From: Undaria pinnatifida
Lineage: Eukaryota; Sar; Phaeophyceae; Laminariales; Alariaceae
Length of the DNA stretch: 64,000 nt
NCBI GenBank assembly: GCA_012845835.1
Contig: JABAKD010000011.1
Coordinates: 14,012,214-14,076,213, forward strand
Direction: 5' to 3'
Both the position numbers and the translations under genes were made by a program. Below, in pieces: positions 54,201-64,000 of the stretch (the first letter of the stretch is position 1; the number at the start of each line of letters is the position of its first letter). The notes beneath the pieces were generated by a model. The model searched no databases. It worked only from the letters and a program-made list of their open reading frames with translations, and was not told where the DNA came from.

Positions 54201-57200
54201 CCCCCCCCCCCTCCCTTCCCCCCCCCTCCAACCCCGCTCCCTTTTGATTAAAACCAGGCCCCCACGTCCTTCGAAACTTCGCCCTCCCCTCACCGGTTAT
54301 TCGACTTACAGGATTCACTTGATACACGGATGCATTTCCTTCCACAGCTGTCAGGTTTTGTCCCCCTCAGAAACGGGGTTTATAGTTTCCGCGCACAGAC
54401 TGACTAACATCACCCTGTTGACCCTGATGGTCACACTGCCTGTAGTTGCAAGGGGAGTCGCCGACCTATATCCTTAATGAGGACACACAACCCGTGATAC
54501 GCGCGATCGGAGTATCACACACAGCTTGCAAAGATGAGTTTCGACAAATGTTCGATCTCACAGCTGGAGTGTATTTTCATTTTTTATAATATACGTTGTA
54601 GTGTTTTCTGGGTGGCAAGCGATGTAGTCGGTGTTTTCAGGCGCGAGTAATGAGACGTATGTACCAGTGTGGACCTGGCACATCGTAGGCTGACTCCCGA
54701 TTTCACTGTTCTTACGGAGTACCTGCTATAATTATTCTTCTGGCGAAGTCATGAATTGCGTCAGCTATGGTCTTCGTACCACTTTTGGTTTGTGTTTTTC
54801 CCTGGGGTATTCCTCCACTCCAGAGTGACGGCTTCAGTGCATCGCACTAACTGACTTGATCATGCGAGTTAATGTGACAACAACAACAACGACAACAACA
54901 ACAACAACGACAATAACAACAACAACAACTACTACTACTACAACTAACGTACGTGCAATAAACACGCCATATTATAGTGCGGAAACCCACCAAGAGGAGA
55001 GAGAGAGGAGAGAGGAGAGAGGAGTGACAAGGAGCCCACGGCCACAATAGACGAAATCACCCCAGCAAATGGTGCCACGGGCGCTGCGGCGCTGCTGCTG
55101 AAAGATCTCCGCCATCCCCCCGGCTGTTGCTCCTCCTTTTCACGCGCTCCTTCATGATACGGAGTATTAATTATTAAATATGACACGTTAGAACGATTTA
55201 TACTGCACCAGCGCGAATACCAACAACACCAAGAACGTCACATCATCAACACACGTTGCATGCATTTTTCTTGGACTTTTATCTTGATTTTTTCTGTGTA
55301 GATGAGACTGCAACCACCCCCGGCCAATAAATACAGTTGGGAGTTTTAAGCCCCGATTGTGTTGGGAAATGAATCGAAAATGCGTATTTTTGGCGTTAGT
55401 CGCTTCTCTCGGCCAGTATACTGCTTACAGTCCAGTATACTGATTGATTTTTACCGCAGTATATTCGATACTGACTAAGTCAGCCAGTGTCCAGCCCTAC
55501 CAAATAGTGGAATTTGAAATGTGTATGCTGTCTACTGCTACTGCTGTAGGTCGTGGGTTCTGATTACTGATGTACTACAACCAATGTCGTTTCCATAGTG
55601 ATTCTACCTCCAATACCCCTACTTTGATCTATATATTAATACCTTATACTGTGACGGGGATACGTATGATATGGTAACTCTGCTGTAATATTAATGGTGG
55701 TCAGAACCAAATATGGTGAGTACCTGGTACTGTATACTAATATATTAATAATATGATACTAATAGTCGCAATAGGGGAATTGACCTATTAATAGTATACC
55801 TGGTATAGGCTTGTGCGTTCTGATTATTGCGGTTTCAAGTATCACATACAGCAGTAGATTCTATAGACTATAACTGCTGGTATAATACCCCCCGCGACTT
55901 GTGGTATTATAATACAATAGGCATATGGCTTTCATCTCAGCTTTTGCCGAGCCCCAATCCAATTGGCCGAGGGTCCCCCCCCCGCCTTTATCCCAGCGCT
56001 TTCCAAGCCCCAATCCCATTGGCCGAGGGTCCTCCCCCCGCCCCTCCTCGGCCAATCAGGGGGCGAGGCGCGCAGCGGGAGTTGCCCCTCGGGGAACCCC
56101 CCCGGTCCCGCCGCACCGGTTCAGCCAATTCAGTGCCCATAATCTCAACGTACTCATTCATACGTAGATTGAAAGCAGATTCGACTGGCAGAATTCAGGG
56201 CGACTTGATTGTCGAAACACAGCAGAAACCAATCGCACAACACCAGCAGCAGCGTTCAGTAGCAAGGATCAAGGAAGCAACACACAACACAACAACCGCA
56301 CCAACACGACATCCGCTTCCAGTTCGCCGACAAAAGACAACAACCAGCAGCAGAAACCCAACGCGCGGTTGTTGTGTTGTGGTCATTTTTTGTCGTCGAA
56401 CTGAAGCGGGTGTCGTGTCGTGCGGTTGTTGTGATGTGTGATGCTTCCTTGCTCCTTCCTGCTGAACACTGCTGTTTTGCGGTGGGTTTTCTGCTGCTTC
56501 GAGAGTCAAGTTGCGCTGATCTCTGCAAGCCGGATCTGCAACAACTCTATCAATGAGTATGACGAGATCATAGTCGCTCATTTTGCTCAACGGGTGCGGG
56601 GGGACCGGGTTCTCCCCCCGAGGGGCAACTCCCGCCGCGTGTTAGCTGGGTATAGAGTTCTCCCTAACTTCCCCACTGCCCACACTAAATTTAAAGATAG
56701 AAAATCGAGCGCGCACAACAGTAAACGCATCTGTTTGCTGTTGTACTGCTGTAGCGTTGTTTTCTCCGCTACCAGCACCACGCGTATAGCAAACCCCTAC
56801 ATCTATGCGACATGAAGCTGTTGGATTTGCCTTTCGCCCCCACCCCTTCGAACACTCCGCCCTCTACTCACTGGTTGCACGACTTACAGGATATATACAA
56901 TAAAGTTATGCATTCCTTCCACAACCGTCAGATTTGTTCCCTTCGAGGATTTATAGTTTCCGCGCACAGATTGAGCTGCCCCACCCGTTCCCCCCCCCCC
57001 CCGCTCCCTCTTTTTCAAACCCAGGCCCCCACGCCCCTAAAAACTCCGCCGTCCCCTCACGGGTTATACGACTTACAGGATACGCTTGATAAACCGATGC
57101 ATTTCCTTCCACAGCTGTCAGATTTTGTCCCCCTCAAAAACGAGTTTTATAGTTTCCGCGCGCAGACTGACTAACATCACCCTGTTGACCCTGATAGCTG

Positions 57201-60200
57201 CATTGTAGTTCCGAGGGGAGTCGCCGACCTATATCCTTAATGAGGACACACAACCCGTAATACGCGCGATCGGAGTATCACACACAGCTTGCAAATATGA
57301 GTTTCGACAAAATCTTGATCTCACAGCTGGAGCGTTTTTTATTTTTTTTGTAATACCGGCCTGCTCTGGCGAAGTTCGCGAGCACGAACCAACCTATCTG
57401 GTTGCTGCTTTACGTACTGCTGTACTTGACGTAGCACATGATGGGTGGGTTGGCTGGTGGGTGGATGGCTTGGTCGGTGGGTGGATGGGTGTGTTCGGTG
57501 GTACGTGGGTGAGGGTTTTCGTGCCTGTGGGAGGCGTCCTCGCTATGTTGTCGTTCGGTACGGTGAGCATACCAGGTCCCGTTCAGTGCAAATCGAGTTC
57601 GAGATCGGTGCAACTTGGCAGTTGGTTCTCGAAGCAGCAGAAATCCACCTCGCACAATACTCTTGAACAATCAGCAGCAAGGAGCATAACAAGGAGGAAT
57701 CAACGACACACAACAACACACCAACACGAAGCCCGCGCTTCTACGAGGTGACCGGCAAACGGCCCAAACAGCAGCATCATCATCGCGCACAACCGCTGGT
57801 AACAGTCGGGGGCCTTTTCGCCGACGGGGTGGTAGCACCGGCCCTACGGGAGGTTCTTCCACCATTCTTATCCCACACTATCTGAAAAGAACTGATCCGA
57901 AGATACATCCGTATATTGATAGATAACACACGCTAACACCCCTCGGAATATTGTGGAGGTTGACCTTCTCAACAATGGGGTGTTAGCGCCTATGGAATCA
58001 ACCACACGTCGGGCAGATCATCAGTTCCTACTTGATTATCTAGATGTTTTAGGGAAGATCTGTATGATCTGTATGGTCTAGCTCATGTTGACGGGTGGGA
58101 GGCATACGATCTGCATGATCTTGCACGCCTTTCCTGGTTTAGATCTGTACTACACAGATTCTGCACCATATATCATATCGGCAGATATATGATGGGATCT
58201 AGATGATCTACTTCGAAGTATATGATGTAGATCTTGATCTGTCGGAGGTGTGGAGCAGTACAAAAAAAAGCGCCAATAAATGTGTGCAAAAAAAAAAAAA
58301 TGGTCCAGCTTGAAATAGCTTTTCACCCGCGTTGCAGGTACCAGTGTACCAGGTATCGTTTATTGTAACATGTCATACTGCACGAGGTTAATTTTTCAAA
58401 TCGAAAACCTCAAAATTGAGTGCTGCATGTGCTGCATGTGCTGCATGGCAGAAATGCCTTTGTTCTCGTTGTTGCTCGTTTTTATCTGTGTGGAATCGTA
58501 TTTTGGCCACCTGTCTTGATATGATAGGCAACGAATCGGTGAATGCAGGTGATATCGATCTTCTCGTCGTGTCCTCAGGTCTCAGGTCTTGTGTACAACA
58601 CCAATTCCAATCCCACGTTGATCGGGAAGGGGTCTTTTGTGCAATTAACACGAAGTTTGTGTCAAAAATGCCGGTAAGAATAAATAAATAAATAGTTTTT
58701 CGAGTTTTTGCAGATATCTTAGCGAGATCGAGTCGGATTCCCAAAAATGTTTCTCACCCCGGACAGCTCATGAGCTATATCATGAGCTATAAGCTATATC
58801 ATGAGCTTTATCATCTGTCGTTTATAGCCCACGCCTTCCAGACATGCACAGATGAGCTATATCCTGTACCTCAAGCCAGGGAAAACAAGTGTAGCTCATA
58901 CAGCTTCCTATTGCTCATCCCAGGGAAACACGTGCAGCTCATTCAGCTCCTACAGCTCCCCCTGGGAAAAGATGTGCAGATGAGCTATAGGCTTTGAAAC
59001 CAAGCGCAGATGAGCTACGTCCTGTAGCTCAAGCCAGGAAAACATGTGTGTAGCTCACGTAGCTCGTATAGCTCACCAGTGAGCTACGTTAAAAAACGGG
59101 CTAGCTCGAGCTACATCCTATACGGTGAGCTGATTTGTGCGGGGTGTGAAATGTTCGTATTTTTTCACACCTGATACCTGGTACACTTGTTTTGCATTTG
59201 TACACTGGTTTTCCATTTGCATGAGGCGTGGTCTCAAGAGTCGGCGCCTCACAGTCCTAACTCGCAGCGGCTCTCAAGATCGACTCTAGGAACGATTCTC
59301 TGATTTTGGCCGGCCCAACGACTCACCTATTATTTAAATAATAGTACGTGCCCCGCCCGACGACCCGATGCATAGATGTGAGGAGACGGTGAGCGAAGGG
59401 AAAACACGCCGCGGTCAAGGGTGTAAAAAAGCAAGCGTTCCGCGCTAAAAGTTATCAATAGTAGTTTGGCGTCAGTCGAAGTAAAATTACTGGAAACTCG
59501 AGTGTAAAACCAAGCGTTCCACACTACGTAAAAGCTGCGACCAGCTTAGGAGTAGCGTGGAAGTATGTTACTGGAAGATCGGGGGTAAACCCTAGCGTTC
59601 CACACTAAAACCTAGTAGTTTGGCGTCAGTCGAAGTAAATTCCTGGAAAATTACCGTCTGTGAAGAGGCTAAGCTGGAAGTGCCCGTCTCCTGACATCGA
59701 TGCCCAACAATGTACAGTATGTACCCCATTTGCAGTTTTTAGTTGTTTGGTACCATTTTGGGAAGCTTACACACCAACGCCCAATACCGGCAAGCGATTG
59801 TGTTAAGGCTTGCGTCCGGGTTACGTTGGGTTGGGTTGGATCGGGCTGGGTTGAGGCTTTCCTGCTTCCCACGGACGCCCAATGTAACGTGTACTCAATG
59901 TAACATATATGCAATGTAACATACGTACACGCAATAAAATATATATATACGAAGCACTCAATGCAATATGTACACAATGTAACATACACAATGTAACAAA
60001 TACGCAATGCTGGATTTTTCGTAGCCAAAAATGCAGCAGAGAGCGAGGTCCTAGCGAGAGCGACAAAGTATTGATCGTATCTTGTGTCATCGTTGTGGGC
60101 CGTCGTCTGGCATGACATGGAGCACCGTGTTGGGGTGGTTTGTTGGTTATGTTGCAGCATTTGTTGAACATCGCGAGGTGCTGCTGCTGTATTTGCCTAC

Positions 60201-60918
60201 AACTTAACTTTATTATTACCCTTGTGGATGCTTTTGCTGTAACAATGATACGACAAGTGCGAGTGCGCGGTCGGCGATGCTGCTGGTGTTTGCTCGTGTA
60301 CACGGGGCTTCCCTTCTTCCTTCTCGCAATTGTGCAGATAAGACTACTCTTGGTACTGCAGTATTCAAAATTGTGCACATGTTTTCGCAGCTATAACAGC
60401 CTTATGGATATGCAGAACAACTTATGCTTCCGCGCAATTTCCTTAGACTGTGGTCCACTTAAAAAGCGCTGTTTGTGAATTATGCTTCAAAAGTCTTTTG
60501 AAACCGTCACCGAAAAGCCCATCATATGCCAGCGGCTGTTATCAACGTCACCGAACAGCCCGATGCTGCTGTCCGCAGCTGTCAACGGGCAGGCTGTACG
60601 CCAGGTAGCTGTACCCTTTGCGTTTATGATGCGCCATACCGGTACGCCTGTTGTTGATGATGTTGTTCTCACATTAACTCGCATAATCAAGTCCGTGGTC
60701 ACAGGACGGGCTCCCGTCACTCTGGAGCTGAGGAATACCCCAGGGCAAAAACACAAACCAAAGGTGGTACACGCATATATCACAGCTGACGCAATCCATG
60801 CCTCCGCCAGAAACATATACAAAGTAAAATCGGGAGTCAGCCTATATGTATGGGTTTTGGTGATGTCGCTGCCGGTGTTTTTGCCTCTGTTTCTACTATG
60901 CTTGTATCGCGATCTCCC

Positions 60919-60958
<40 letters not shown>

Positions 60959-60959
60959 T

Positions 60960-61000
<41 letters not shown>

Positions 61001-62757
61001 TGATGGTACTTAGTTTTACTGCTGCAGGTATTGATGTCTCTGTTACTATTGAGGCCATCTTCTCTCTGGTGGTGCTGGCACAAGCACAACGGCATACAAC
61101 ACTACTCACCCCTGTTTGTCATGGTAAACGCGCGTGTACCCCTCCGTGCACCATGCGTGTTGTCCCTGCTGCTGCTGGTGTCTGCTATTGCTGTCCTCTC
61201 TCTGTGCTATTGTTCGTGCTGTTGCTGTGACGTTGCTGGGGGTCGCTGTCTATGTTGCTGCCGCCGCCATCCTCTCTGTTGTTGCAACTTGCACGTGCAC
61301 TGCAAGTACTCATTCTCTGCTTCCGCCATTGATGCTGTACTCTCATCTTACGTGTGTGTTGTGTGTCTTCTTTCGCATTACATCGGGTCTTTCTACCCAA
61401 CGTCATCATCAGTAGAACACCTCAGTGTTGATCCCAATTCATCCTAGAGAGGTACTAATTTTATGGTCACATACTGCTGTGAAACAGATAAACCAAAATC
61501 AAATGTTCACGTGTGTCCCTAAAACTGGTGGTCTGCCCATCGGCCACTAAAAATAGGCATTGCCGTACGCACTGCCAACAGCAGCAGCTTGCGCATATCA
61601 TTAGTATTGACCATTCAATCGGTCGAACTCACAGCTGACGTAGCCAAAATAGTTTTACAAGACACGCACTCCTGTATGTCATACCGGTATAGTATGCGTG
61701 CATTCCTATGACAGCCTTTTTTTTTCTTCTTCTCTCACACTTTTACCTTCAAGCTTCTGAACAAGCCGTGGTCACAGGTGTCGTCCCTTCTCCCCTCCGA
61801 ATCTTGCCTTCAATTTTTATCGCGCATAGGGCTCAGCAATCCCACTGCTCGTTGATTTTTTATCGAGTGTTGCTAACTCACGCTCTCGCGCTTTCCACAA
61901 GTCAATTTGTGCACAAGGAATAGTCCCAACGAATGTATACGAGTATGCACTCGGCGGGGCTCGAACTCACGAAACTGACCTATACCAGGCTCGAGGATAA
62001 CCTGATACGCCACCGGGGCGACCGGCTTCTACAGCCTTATTGTCATACGAGTGTAAATATTGCGCCACCGGCTTTGCTTCGCCCAGACCTGCGAGTACGA
62101 GTATCACTTACACGCCCAAGGGATATCTTGTAACAATCAAAACTGTGCAGATAGCGCAGTATTCGCTCTATTGAATAGCAAGAAAGTAAATGAATTACAG
62201 GACACCATATTATCCTATTTTAGCACATCATAATTGGGTACCAGGTGTCATCTAAAGATGGCGGAACATGTTACGTCGTCCAGTTTTGTTGCACTTTTTT
62301 CGTTGACCGTTAATACCAGGTATGTTGTTACTGCTGTTGTATTTTTGCCCTCCGATAATATAGCCTAGATGCCGTTCCGATATACGTCGAATATCCTCCC
62401 GTAGAGCACCAGTATCTCTCCCTATGACCCTCTGCCAACCGTTTCCCAATTTCCCGTCCTACTGTGATGTATATTTCGTTTCCGATCTTTGTTGCGTTTT
62501 GTTTTCGCTGCTCGTTTTTGTTGTTTTGCGTCGCTCGTTTTTGTTGTTTTGCGTTGCTCGTTTTTGTTGTTGTTCAGGACGTCTCTTCTGAGAAGGGAGA
62601 GGAAAACGCCTCAACGCACCCCCTCTTGGCAAGCAAGCGCGGCTTCCGATCCGTGTCCTCGCCGGCACTAACACAATTCGCGCATTACGCCGAACAGGCC
62701 CCAAGGCTCCAGACACCCCCCTTCAAGCGTAGGAAGAGCGTCTCTAGTTTCGTATAG
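44760..62757 (+). CDS. Gln/Gly-rich protein with KWTPEEE-CDPMRITKKFAG domain (hypothetical, putative nuclear)
   Basis: Proposed exons: 44760-45292, 46101-47646 and 62578-62757. The N-terminal 130 residues are Ala/Ser/Gln-rich, with poly-Q around 45007-45083. From about residue 135: RKGKWTPEEEVYTTKIINDF, LAPGTTLRSYLSEKLN; across the first junction CDPMRITKKFAGASCIGKRV. I recall this block from many uncharacterised stramenopile proteins; its KWTPEEE start resembles a Myb-like helix, so DNA binding is a guess. Then a helical segment (ETHRSRRELEEMERKFHIRL) and long Gly/Ala/Ser runs. The middle exon needs three +1 frame changes at G-runs to stay open, probably sequence errors. Function unknown. 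Confidence 0.7.
46101..47646 (+). CDS. Exon B of the CDPMRITKKFAG protein (frame broken at G-runs)
   Basis: Acceptor TCTCCTAG|TGACC completes Cys and continues DPMRITKKFAG. The same frame reaches a stop at 46600. The coding-like sequence then moves to frame +1 (ERDEEGYGQYDPMDQSPSG), then +1 again (RCQCDSCSGHSSFGAAHG), then back to the first frame (GGLLLGFFRSVHEKVQTAAD) before a GAG|GTGAGT donor. Each switch falls at a G-run of 8 or more. Confidence 0.65.
47650..48510. repeat. ~80-120-bp tandem repeat beginning at exon B donor
   Basis: Seven or eight units, each with ACACCCCCTTGTTTAGAATG, TTGAAACCCGTCAA and TGGACGCTTGG. The first unit starts within a few bases of the exon B donor, and a GGAGAGGTGAGTG donor look-alike recurs near 47992. 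A solo unit lies at 49455-49520. Confidence 0.88.
49550..49705 (+). repeat. Dispersed repeat, CTATAGAGG family (copy 3)
   Basis: Shares GCGCTATAGAGGGAAATAC, CCGGCACTACTCC and TGTCACAGGCAC with copies 1 and 2. Confidence 0.65.
49778..50203 (-). mobile_element. CACTCCAGCTGTGAGATCGA element, inverted near-identical copy
   Basis: Reverse complement of 26221-26645 with very few differences, including the G-run (here C-run), the AATAATATACTGGTGCC junction and the TATAATATT end. In the 15-kb intron downstream of exon B. A (CCTCCC)n run follows at 50353-50400. Confidence 0.8.
50204..52980. other. Unique intronic DNA, no gene recognised
   Basis: Apart from the CCTCCC run and a family end at 50600-50672, this stretch is single-copy looking, with short AT-rich patches such as TTAATATTTATTAATATTAA near 51090. 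No ORF with recognisable protein on either strand. Confidence 0.5.
52990..53516. repeat. CTA/ACT microsatellite interrupted by a SINE
   Basis: Impure ACTACTACT runs at 52999-53148 and 53478-53516 flank the SINE at 53150-53464, so the SINE apparently landed in, or mobilised with, the microsatellite. Confidence 0.8.
53150..53464 (-). mobile_element. tRNA-derived SINE (copy 2)
   Basis: Minus-strand head TCGCCCCGGTGGCGTATCAG, B box GTTCGAGCCC, same body as copy 1, and a longer A-rich tail (GAAAAAAATAAAG). Antisense to the host gene. Confidence 0.82.
53897..54600. mobile_element. Complete ~700-bp TIR element, CACTCCAGCTGTGAGATCGA family
   Basis: The best full-length copy: left end 53897-53984 and right end 54509-54600 are inverted repeats of about 85 bp (ATACACTCCAGCTGTGAG; TTCGTCGAAACTCATCTTTG). 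The interior has C-runs and CCGTCAGATTTATCCC segments. No ORF with known function. Confidence 0.8.
54735..54875 (-). repeat. Dispersed repeat, GTCCGTGGTCACAG family (copy 2)
   Basis: Reverse complement carries CACTCTGGAGTGGAGGAATA then CCCCAGGG, as at 33815 and 60655. Confidence 0.6.
54884..54945. repeat. ACA/ACT microsatellite
   Basis: ACAACAACGACAACAACA run leading to ACTACTACT. A short GAGAGAGGAG block follows at 54996-55024. Confidence 0.9.
56072..56640. mobile_element. Foldback element, arms of about 280 bp
   Basis: Outer ends GCGGGAGTTGCCCCTCGGGG and CCCCGAGGGGCAACTCCCGC are inverted. Further in, GTTCAGTAGCAAGG with CAAGGAAGCA is matched by TGCTTCCTTG with TGCTGAACACTG. The two arms meet near 56370 with almost no loop. 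Upstream (55930-56040) a CCAATTGGCCGAGGGTCC segment is tandemly doubled. Confidence 0.75.
56890..57345 (-). mobile_element. CACTCCAGCTGTGAGATCGA family, right-end copy
   Basis: Shares CCGTCAGATTTGT, TTTATAGTTTCCGCGCACAG, GGGGAGTCGCCGACCTATAT and the terminal GATCTCACAGCTGGAG. The left terminus is not found. Confidence 0.65.
57565..57800 (+). mobile_element. Solo arm related to the 56072 foldback element
   Basis: CTCGAAGCAGCAGAAATCCA, CAGCAGCAAGGAGCA and CAACACACCAACACGA parallel one arm of the foldback, without the mirrored arm. Confidence 0.55.
58002..58253 (-). mobile_element. TIR element, GATC-rich family (copy 5)
   Basis: Ends CCACACGTCGGGCAGATCAT and GATCTGTCGGAGGTGTGG. The core (GATCTGCATGATCTTGCACG) is in reverse orientation to copies 1-4. 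Confidence 0.72.
58754..59149 (+). mobile_element. TIR element, variant with AGCT instead of GATC units (copy 6)
   Basis: Ends CACCCCGGACAGCTCATGAG and GTGAGCTGATTTGTGCGGGG. The layout follows the GATC-rich family (AGCCAGGGAAAACA, then GTGTAGCTCATAC), but the internal AGATCA units are AGCTCA throughout. Confidence 0.6.
59376..59698. mobile_element. MITE with TGTCAGGAGACGG ends (copy 3)
   Basis: Starts ATGTGAGGAGACGGTGAG and ends CCGTCTCCTGACAT. The interior repeats AAGCGTTCCRCACTA and AGTTTGGCGTCAGTCGAAGT two to three times. Confidence 0.7.
60390..61645. mobile_element. Large element, GTCAGCTGTGAGTTCGA family (copy 2)
   Basis: Interior aligns with 17160-18145 (GTCACCGAAAAGCCCATCAT, GCTGTACGCCAGG, CACCCCTGTGTG-like, TTACGTGTGTGTTGTGTG) at high similarity. 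It differs by an inserted GTCCGTGGTCACAG repeat at 60655-60815 and a CTG/TTG microsatellite (60918-61000). Right end GGTCGAACTCACAGCTGACG present; left end lost. Confidence 0.68.
61716..62021 (-). mobile_element. tRNA-derived SINE (copy 3)
   Basis: Minus-strand A box TGGCGTATCAGG, B box GTTCGAGCCC, same body and an A-rich tail (GAAGAAGAAAAAAAAAGG). Closer to copy 2 than to copy 1 in the B box. Confidence 0.82.
62500..62577. repeat. 23-bp tandem repeat forming the last acceptor tract
   Basis: Three units of CTCGTTTTTGTTGTTTTGCG type run directly into the TTCAG acceptor of the terminal exon and form its pyrimidine-rich tract. Confidence 0.8.
62578..62757 (+). CDS. Probable terminal exon of the CDPMRITKKFAG protein
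   Basis: 60 codons: DVSSEKGEENASTHPLLASK, RGFRSVSSPAL, then TPPFKRRKSVSSFV and TAG. A strong pyrimidine-rich acceptor (TTGTTGTTGTTCAG|GAC) in phase 0 matches the phase of exon B's donor. The KRRK cluster could be a nuclear localisation signal. Linkage across 15 kb is inferred from phase and strand only; it could belong to another gene. Confidence 0.55.
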   Translation, partial: DVSSEKGEENASTHPLLASKRGFRSVSSPALTQFAHYAEQAPRLQTPPFKRRKSVSSFV

Positions 62758-64000
62758 ACAAACCAAAAAACTTTAAAACCGAAGGAGGGAGGTTTTTGGT
62801 TTTTGTGTCAGCGGAGGCGGATTTGAAGGGGTGCGGGGGGGGGAGGGGTGAATCCAGAATGAATGGAGCTCACGAGAATCTGCCCATCTGTTTGAGCTAG
62901 TTGCTGGTGCGAGGGAGGTTAAGAGAGGTAGAAGGGGGGGGCAGGGTCGTAAGCTACGCCGTGCTGTAGATTTTTTATGACAAAATCAGCACAATGACAG
63001 GTGGTGAGGCTTGCCTGGGGTGGGGAGAGGGGTGGGGGTGGTGGTGGGTGTACTCCTTGGGTTGCGTTAGGGCCGGGTCGGGGGGGGAGGGGGGGGTTCT
63101 GCTGCTGCGGTGCCGTAGACAGCAGGCACTGCGGTGGTCAGTGGTGGAGGCGGGGTCGCAGTGGCTTCGAGCTGTTTGGTTTCGCTAAGCTTGCGGATGG
63201 CATGTTTTAGGTTGTACCCTAGGAGGCTTGAGTTCGGAGCATAATTGAACAGGGGGGTCAGGCGTTGGGTGGGGGGGTGTTGGGGGGGCGGAGGGCGGAG
63301 GCGAGAAGAAGGGCGGGCCGGGGAGCGGGGGGGGGGTGGGGGGGGGGCGAGCGTGCTCCCTCGTCCGTTGTTTTCTTTTCGTTTTATGTTTCTCGTGGAA
63401 CATTAGGGCATTACGATGCGCTGCGTGTTGTAGAGAACGAAAAACCCTGTTTTCGCGCGATGCGTAGTACCTGGGGGATCGGGTCTCGCTGTGTTTTGTC
63501 TCTTGTCTCTTCTCTCTCCTCTCTTCTGTTTCTTTCTTCTCTCTCTCTGTTTCTCGCTCTCTTGTCTGTTTTCGGTAGATTTGTTTTTTTTTGTTCCTTT
63601 TTTTCTTAGCGCTTGGTCTGGTCTTTTCCCGCGTCGTCTTTGAGAGTCCTGTTTCCTGTTTTTGTTTGGTCTTTGTTTTCATTTTGGAACGTCCTCTCGC
63701 CCTGAGTTCGCTTGACCACCACCTAGTGCTGTTGACGTGCTCGGTTGCGGTCAGGCGGCTATCGCCAAGCCGGCAAAGCTTGGTCCTGAGCGCGAAGCCT
63801 TGTAAGGGTCGGGGGGGATAATAGAAATGGGACGATCCGAAGGGGCGGAGGGAGGGGGTGAGGGGGGGCCGCCCGGACAATTTAACGCCGTTTTTGAACG
63901 TGACTTAAAAACGTCTGTCTCTTGAGATGCGAAACAGTCGCGCTCTAGATCAATAACCTAGCCCATCTGATGCAGCTAGATGCAGGAGTTTGCTGGTGTA
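62758..64000. other. G-rich downstream DNA, no gene recognised
   Basis: G-runs and pyrimidine-rich stretches (TCTCTTCTCTC at 63500-63560). A 231-codon minus-strand ORF (63185-63880) is Lys/Arg/Glu low-complexity without a domain and was not accepted as a gene. No element ends found. Confidence 0.5.

Noticed and set aside
63185-63880. 231-codon minus-strand ORF, Lys/Arg/Glu-rich
   Set aside because: It is the complement of pyrimidine- and G-rich low-complexity DNA with no recognisable domain, splice structure or family match.

Overview
This window is nuclear DNA of a eukaryotic alga, most likely an ochrophyte (a stramenopile with a red-derived secondary plastid). Three observations support this. 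A SecA gene with many introns begins with a signal peptide that runs into an ASAFAP-like cleavage region (GAFA|FVQ), the presequence type used to reach secondary plastids. A second protein carries a KWTPEEE...CDPMRITKKFAG block that I recall from diatom and oomycete proteins. No bacterial-style operon is present. Coding density is very low (about 5.6 kb of exon in 64 kb), and the introns (0.3 to 15 kb) are full of satellites and non-autonomous mobile elements. The class of alga is not resolved.

Layout. Positions 533-21773, minus strand: SecA, the ATPase of the plastid Sec translocase. I could place 16 exons (836 codons) with every splice phase consistent; the C-terminus lies beyond the left edge. 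Positions 21774-22996: a 1.2-kb divergent intergenic region. Positions 22997-42075, plus strand: a complete 8-exon, 338-residue WD40 protein of the DCAF7/AN11/LWD1 family. Positions 42076-44759: an intergenic repeat zone. Positions 44760-62757, plus strand: a glutamine- and glycine-rich putative nuclear protein with the CDPMRITKKFAG block, in two well-supported exons plus a probable last exon after a 15-kb intron. Positions 62758-64000: G-rich DNA with no recognisable gene.

Repeats. Short satellites occupy most introns. One pair shares a GTAACCGTC core (2950-4570 in secA and 24080-25620 in DCAF7). There is a TTG tract of about 800 bp (40671-41465), a tRNA-derived SINE family (three copies), and several families of terminal-inverted-repeat elements resembling MITEs. 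No transposase or reverse transcriptase is visible.

The least ordinary feature is intron architecture. In at least six introns of secA and DCAF7, the exon edge with its splice site has been copied into the neighbouring intron, once or up to seven extra times, leaving decoy acceptors, donors or whole pseudo-exons. Several satellites also begin at, or close to, a splice site. Three of fifteen secA introns use GC-AG boundaries. Together these suggest that introns here grow by local duplication anchored on splice junctions. The three genes are not functionally linked as far as I can see.
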